A stretch of 56,581 bases of DNA from Chryseobacterium sp. 36-9 (GTDB lineage Bacteria > Bacteroidota > Bacteroidia > Flavobacteriales > Weeksellaceae). The notes below the pieces were generated by a model, which saw only the letters and a program-made list of their open reading frames with translations, was not told where the DNA came from and did no database searches. Position numbers and translations under genes: made by a program. This document shows positions 53,869-56,581 of the stretch, piece after piece. The stretch spans positions 77,261-133,841 of the forward strand of contig MKVE01000014.1 of NCBI GenBank assembly GCA_001898785.1. Direction: 5' to 3'. The number at the start of each line of letters is the position of its first letter. Positions within the stretch are counted from its first letter, which is position 1.

Positions 53869-54507
53869 TTAAAAAACTGTTCCCGCATACTGTGAATTGG
53901 AGGCAATTTCACCATTTTCTGTTCGGAATGCGATCCAAACATGAAGTGGTTTGTTTTGAAAGTTGACCGGTAAGTTTACTGAATATTTGATATCAGAGCG
54001 TTTTGCGGCGTTTTCTACGAAGAATGTAAAATCATTATCCTCTCCGGCAATTAGAATCTGAGCTACATCATTTTCTCTCTCAGGGTTTCCTGCAGAATTA
54101 TCCTGCCAGCTGATCTCCAATGATTCGGCTGATTTTAAGTTCATTCCTAATGGCAAGGCCCCTAAGAGATTACCTTTGGAGAAATAAAGCGAAGGATAAT
54201 CCGGAGTGATCGTCTCCGCGGTGTAGTTGATCCTGAAGTTTTCCATCAGATTGGTCATTGCCAGGTTGTAGCAGGATTTCATCCCGCTTCTGCTTCCAAA
54301 GTATTGGCACGCATAAGCTCTATAAGACTGCATGAATGCGGCACACTTTTTCATCCGATTCTGAATCAGCATCTGTTTCGCTGTTGGTTGTGAGGCTCTT
54401 TTTTTAGGGCGAACTCTTGAAATTTCATTGCCGTAAACGTTGGCGACTACGATGCGTCCTGTGCGTCCCGAAGTGCCGGATAATAATGAGTCATGTAATT
54501 TTCCCAT
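53869..54507 (-). CDS. DUF6266 family protein
   Basis: The 212-residue protein opens with MGKLHDSLLSGTSGRTGRIVVANVYG, shortened here, and RVRPKKRASQPTAKQM, the hallmark of DUF6266, a family seen mostly in Flavobacteriia. It has no signal peptide. The second half is beta-rich (LEISWQDNSAGN, PLHVWIAFRTENGEIASNSQYAGT), resembling a fibronectin-like domain. Function is unknown. It has a -7 box (CAAAAGTA on the plus strand, 54569-54576). A large repeat protein is encoded divergently beyond a 680-base gap. Confidence 0.82.
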   Translation of the reverse strand: MGKLHDSLLSGTSGRTGRIVVANVYGNEISRVRPKKRASQPTAKQMLIQNRMKKCAAFMQSYRAYACQYFGSRSGMKSCYNLAMTNLMENFRINYTAETITPDYPSLYFSKGNLLGALPLGMNLKSAESLEISWQDNSAGNPERENDVAQILIAGEDNDFTFFVENAAKRSDIKYSVNLPVNFQNKPLHVWIAFRTENGEIASNSQYAGTVF

Positions 54508-54568
54508 AATGTTTTTTTTAAAATTTAATAGATAGTTTTAAAATTGCTTTTTGTGTCAGCTGATGAGC

Positions 54569-54576
54569 CAAAAGTA
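54569..54576 (-). promoter_or_regulatory. -7 box for the DUF6266 gene
   Basis: TACTTTTG on the minus strand fits TAnnTTTG, 62 bases before the start codon at 54507; the nearest TTG is only 14 bases upstream, too close. Confidence 0.35.
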
Positions 54577-54720
54577 TTATGGGTTGGCGTCAAAAGTTGT
54601 CGTGATTTATTTTTTTTGAATTATTTTTAATTGCAAAGACACAATGGTTTTTGCTTGGGTTGTGTTTTAAGGTGGCGCAAGGATGCTTCGTTCATTATAA
54701 GGATTGGTTTTTATGCGCGC

Positions 54721-54798
54721 TTCGAGAGCCTCAGCCTGACAGCGGTTTTTTGATTGATGGTGAAATGTTAAAATACTTCGATTCCGCTCAGTGTGACA
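54721..54798. repeat. Two copies of the dispersed CTTCG-GCTCAG repeat
   Basis: Within the 680-base gene-free stretch 54508-55187, TTCGAGAGCCTCAGCCTGAC (54721-54740) and a second unit with CTTCGATTCCGCTCAGTGTG (54776-54795) are variants of one sequence family. Related copies lie at 3355-3380 and inside a coding frame at 55350-55374. Further on (54900-54985) is a tract with repeated TTCGAT words and TATCC/TATAACC-type strings. No gene-like frame was found in the stretch, which otherwise is AT-rich. Confidence 0.6.
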
Positions 54799-55109
54799 TT
54801 TCTGATACAAAATGTTTATAGTTGCAGGTATATGTTTTAATTTACTGATATTTTGTTGATCGTGATGTTTGCATTTAACATAATATGAGAGTTTGTATAT
54901 CCTTTGTATAACCTTTGTTCGATAGTGGTATATCTATTCTATATCCGTTGGTTATCCTATGTTCGATGTTCGTTCGATAATTAGTTGTTTAGGATGATCT
55001 TAATAAGACCAGCGATTTAACATAATAAAATACATTAAAAAATATTTTAAAAGTTGTTAAAATGTTATTATTTTAGCAAATAATAAAAAAACATGAATGT
55101 GATAATAAA

Positions 55110-55150
55110 GCGACAAGATTTGTCGCATAACAATGCTATTGTTGCATTGT
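55110..55150 (+). promoter_or_regulatory. Two tandem hairpins in the leader of the 55188 gene
   Basis: GCGACAA-GAT-TTGTCGC (55110-55126) and ACAATGC-TATTGTT-GCATTGT (55130-55150) are adjacent perfect stem-loops of 7-base arms. They end 37 bases before the start codon. A 19-codon ORF (55093-55152, MNVIIKRQDLSHNNAIVAL) spans both. They may act in translational control; chance cannot be excluded. Confidence 0.35.
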
Positions 55151-55187
55151 GAATAATAATCAATAACCAAAAAAGAAAACTCAAATT

Positions 55188-56581
55188 ATGAAAAAGATTT
55201 CTACCACACTATTGGTGCTGGGTTCTGCTGTACTCTTTTCGCAGAAGATTTCCTGGCAAAAGAATCTCGACTCCGGGACACAGGATTTTCTTTCCGGACT
55301 GGCGGTTACGATCGATGGACAATACTTAGTTTCGGGATCATCCATTCAGACCCTTCGGCAGGCTCAGGGTGACAGCTCCGGCTCAACTGCAGTAAATCCA
55401 TCATCGACTCACAATCAAAACAAAGGTTACGATTACCATATTCTCAAGCTGGACCAGCATGGACAAAAGGTTTGGGAGAAATACTTTTCAGGAAATCAGC
55501 ACGACTATCTCAGCTCCACCGTTTCAACAAAGGAAGGCGGCTTTTTGTTAGCGGGCACTTCGTATTCGTCCTTGGCATTGGATAAGAAAGATAAATCCAA
55601 CGGTTCTTCGGATATCTGGATTATTAAGATTGATGAGAATGGTGAAGAAGAATGGCAGAAAACGATAGGCACGAGATACAGTGAAGAAGCCAGGGCTGTC
55701 GCACAAACTACAGACGAAGGCTACATCATTGCTGGTTCAACCAACCACCCGAAGCTGGGTTACGGCTCCAAAGATGTTCTGGTCATTAAGCTGGATAAGG
55801 AAGGCAGGATCATTAGTCAATTAATTCTAGGTGGCAAGGGCCTGGATGAAGTGGAGAAAGTGATCCCAACGAAAGACGGTGGTGTGTTGATGGGGATCTA
55901 TTCCAGAAGCGGCATCTATGACGGACAGTCAAAACCGAAGATCAATTCTAAAGATTTTTTATCTCAAAATTCAGGTTTAAATTTAAATAACAATTCAGCC
56001 TCAAATTCCCAATCGACATCAAGTAATAATTCCAATCAAAATTCATCAAATTCAAATAATCAGAACATTGCTGAATCTTACGATATTACTTTCTATGGTA
56101 AAGCATATAATACCTATGGCGAAGGCGATTACTGGATTGTGAAGCTGGATAAGAATGGCAGTGTCCAGTGGGAGAAGAACTTCGGAGGCAGTGAGGACGA
56201 CCATGTCAGAACAATGACATTGACGGATTCGGGTTATATCATTGGTGGCGAGAGCCGAAGCCAGACTTCGGGCAACAAGCGGGCGAAGCTGGAGGAAGGG
56301 ACAGACCTTTGGGTATTGGCATTGGATGAGGACGGTAACGAGCAGTGGCAGCAGTCTTACAATTTTAAGAACCGGGATGTGATGATGTCATTAAATGAGA
56401 TCAAAGAACAAAGAGAAAAGAATAAAGAAGGAACGAAAGGATTCCTGATAGGCGGTTACACGCAGTCAGAAGGTAAGGTAGAGAAGAATGATGAGACGTT
56501 CTGGATGCTATACATCGACAGGAATGGCAAGGAAGTGTGGCGAAAGTATGTTGAAGGTAAGGACAAGAAAAAGGAAGAACG
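55188..56581 (+). CDS. Large secreted beta-propeller-like repeat protein, 3' end cut by window
   Basis: Starting at the ATG at 55188, 464 full codons are visible and no stop is reached. A signal peptide ends near LFSQ. The body consists of repeats of about 50 residues with DYHILKLDQHGQKVWEKYF, DIWIIKIDENGEEEWQKTI and DYWIVKLDKNGSVQWEKNF at equivalent places: a strand-rich W-x-K-x-D-x-x-G motif that suggests propeller blades. An Asn/Ser-rich linker lies at about 263-302. Residues LRQAQGD (56-62) come from an in-frame copy of the intergenic repeat. A C-terminal T9SS sorting domain is likely but lies outside the window. Confidence 0.8.
   Translation, partial: MKKISTTLLVLGSAVLFSQKISWQKNLDSGTQDFLSGLAVTIDGQYLVSGSSIQTLRQAQGDSSGSTAVNPSSTHNQNKGYDYHILKLDQHGQKVWEKYFSGNQHDYLSSTVSTKEGGFLLAGTSYSSLALDKKDKSNGSSDIWIIKIDENGEEEWQKTIGTRYSEEARAVAQTTDEGYIIAGSTNHPKLGYGSKDVLVIKLDKEGRIISQLILGGKGLDEVEKVIPTKDGGVLMGIYSRSGIYDGQSKPKINSKDFLSQNSGLNLNNNSASNSQSTSSNNSNQNSSNSNNQNIAESYDITFYGKAYNTYGEGDYWIVKLDKNGSVQWEKNFGGSEDDHVRTMTLTDSGYIIGGESRSQTSGNKRAKLEEGTDLWVLALDEDGNEQWQQSYNFKNRDVMMSLNEIKEQREKNKEGTKGFLIGGYTQSEGKVEKNDETFWMLYIDRNGKEVWRKYVEGKDKKKEE
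55350..55374. repeat. Dispersed repeat unit inside a coding frame
   Basis: The core CTTCGGCAGGCTCAGGGTGA lies in frame in the secreted repeat protein and encodes LRQAQGD. It is the same family as the intergenic copies at 3355, 54721 and 54775. The protein stays open through it, and the flanking linker (SSGSTAVNPSSTHNQNKG) is low in complexity. Confidence 0.6.

Noticed and set aside
53869-54507. DUF6266 protein as a sign of a prophage
   Set aside because: No phage structural, integrase or lysis gene is near and no attachment-site repeats were found.
1-56581. CRISPR arrays, rRNA or tRNA genes, insertion sequences
   Set aside because: No regularly spaced repeats, no recognisable RNA gene and no transposase frame were seen on either strand.

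Overview
This window looks like chromosomal DNA of a flavobacterium, most likely a Chryseobacterium or a close relative in the Weeksellaceae. The sequence is AT-rich. Shine-Dalgarno sites are missing and the promoters follow the Bacteroidetes TTG-N17-23-TAnnTTTG pattern (three full matches: sodA, gdhA and the T9SS cargo gene at 37907-38716). Group-typical families are present: a PorW/SprE type IX secretion lipoprotein, a T9SS type A sorting domain, GLPGLI, DUF6266, tandem DUF3078 and several TonB-dependent outer-membrane proteins. No rRNA, tRNA, CRISPR array, insertion sequence or prophage block was seen. Genes are cut at both ends: lon at the left, a large secreted beta-propeller-like protein at the right. 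The species assignment is inference from gene content.

Layout. 1-8200: lon (partial), sufS, sodA, then a compact minus-strand run mutL > rhomboid protease > membrane-anchored EEP-family phosphohydrolase > small lipoprotein, the middle two coupled by a TAATG overlap. 8300-16015: an acyltransferase, an AT-rich orphan gene, a small membrane protein, miaE, a DUF502 protein, tryptophanase with a possible Trp-containing leader peptide, and porW/sprE. 16097-25656: maf, kdsC, a GLPGLI protein, a TonB-receptor-like barrel, a JmjC/cupin_8 oxygenase, gdhA, dprA and a second rhomboid. 25800-33128: two tandem DUF3078 proteins, an msrA lipoprotein, a ROK sugar kinase without its usual zinc cysteines, and a PepSY + TonB-dependent siderophore receptor pair for iron uptake. 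33279-43589: secA, a DUF2795 protein, a UDP-glucuronate 4-epimerase-like enzyme, a T9SS cargo protein, a DUF2797 protein, an AsmA-like protein and small surface proteins. 43709-50162: mfd, a RelE/ParE toxin-antitoxin pair, two exported unknowns and pth. 50224-53678: a bicarbonate module with two beta-carbonic anhydrases, a SulP/STAS transporter and a small membrane-anchored protein. 53869-end: a DUF6266 protein, a 680-base gene-free stretch with repeats, and the secreted repeat protein.

Most of the window is housekeeping or envelope function. The points most worth a second look are: the candidate tnaC-like leader ORF ahead of tryptophanase; a MutL whose C-terminal domain lacks every endonuclease motif; an intergenic repeat family that also appears in frame inside the secreted protein at the right end; the zinc-less ROK kinase; a hairpin plus T-run between the mfd promoter and mfd; and symmetrical candidate operators upstream of the ROK gene and the SulP gene. 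I found no clear multi-gene system that is certainly undescribed.
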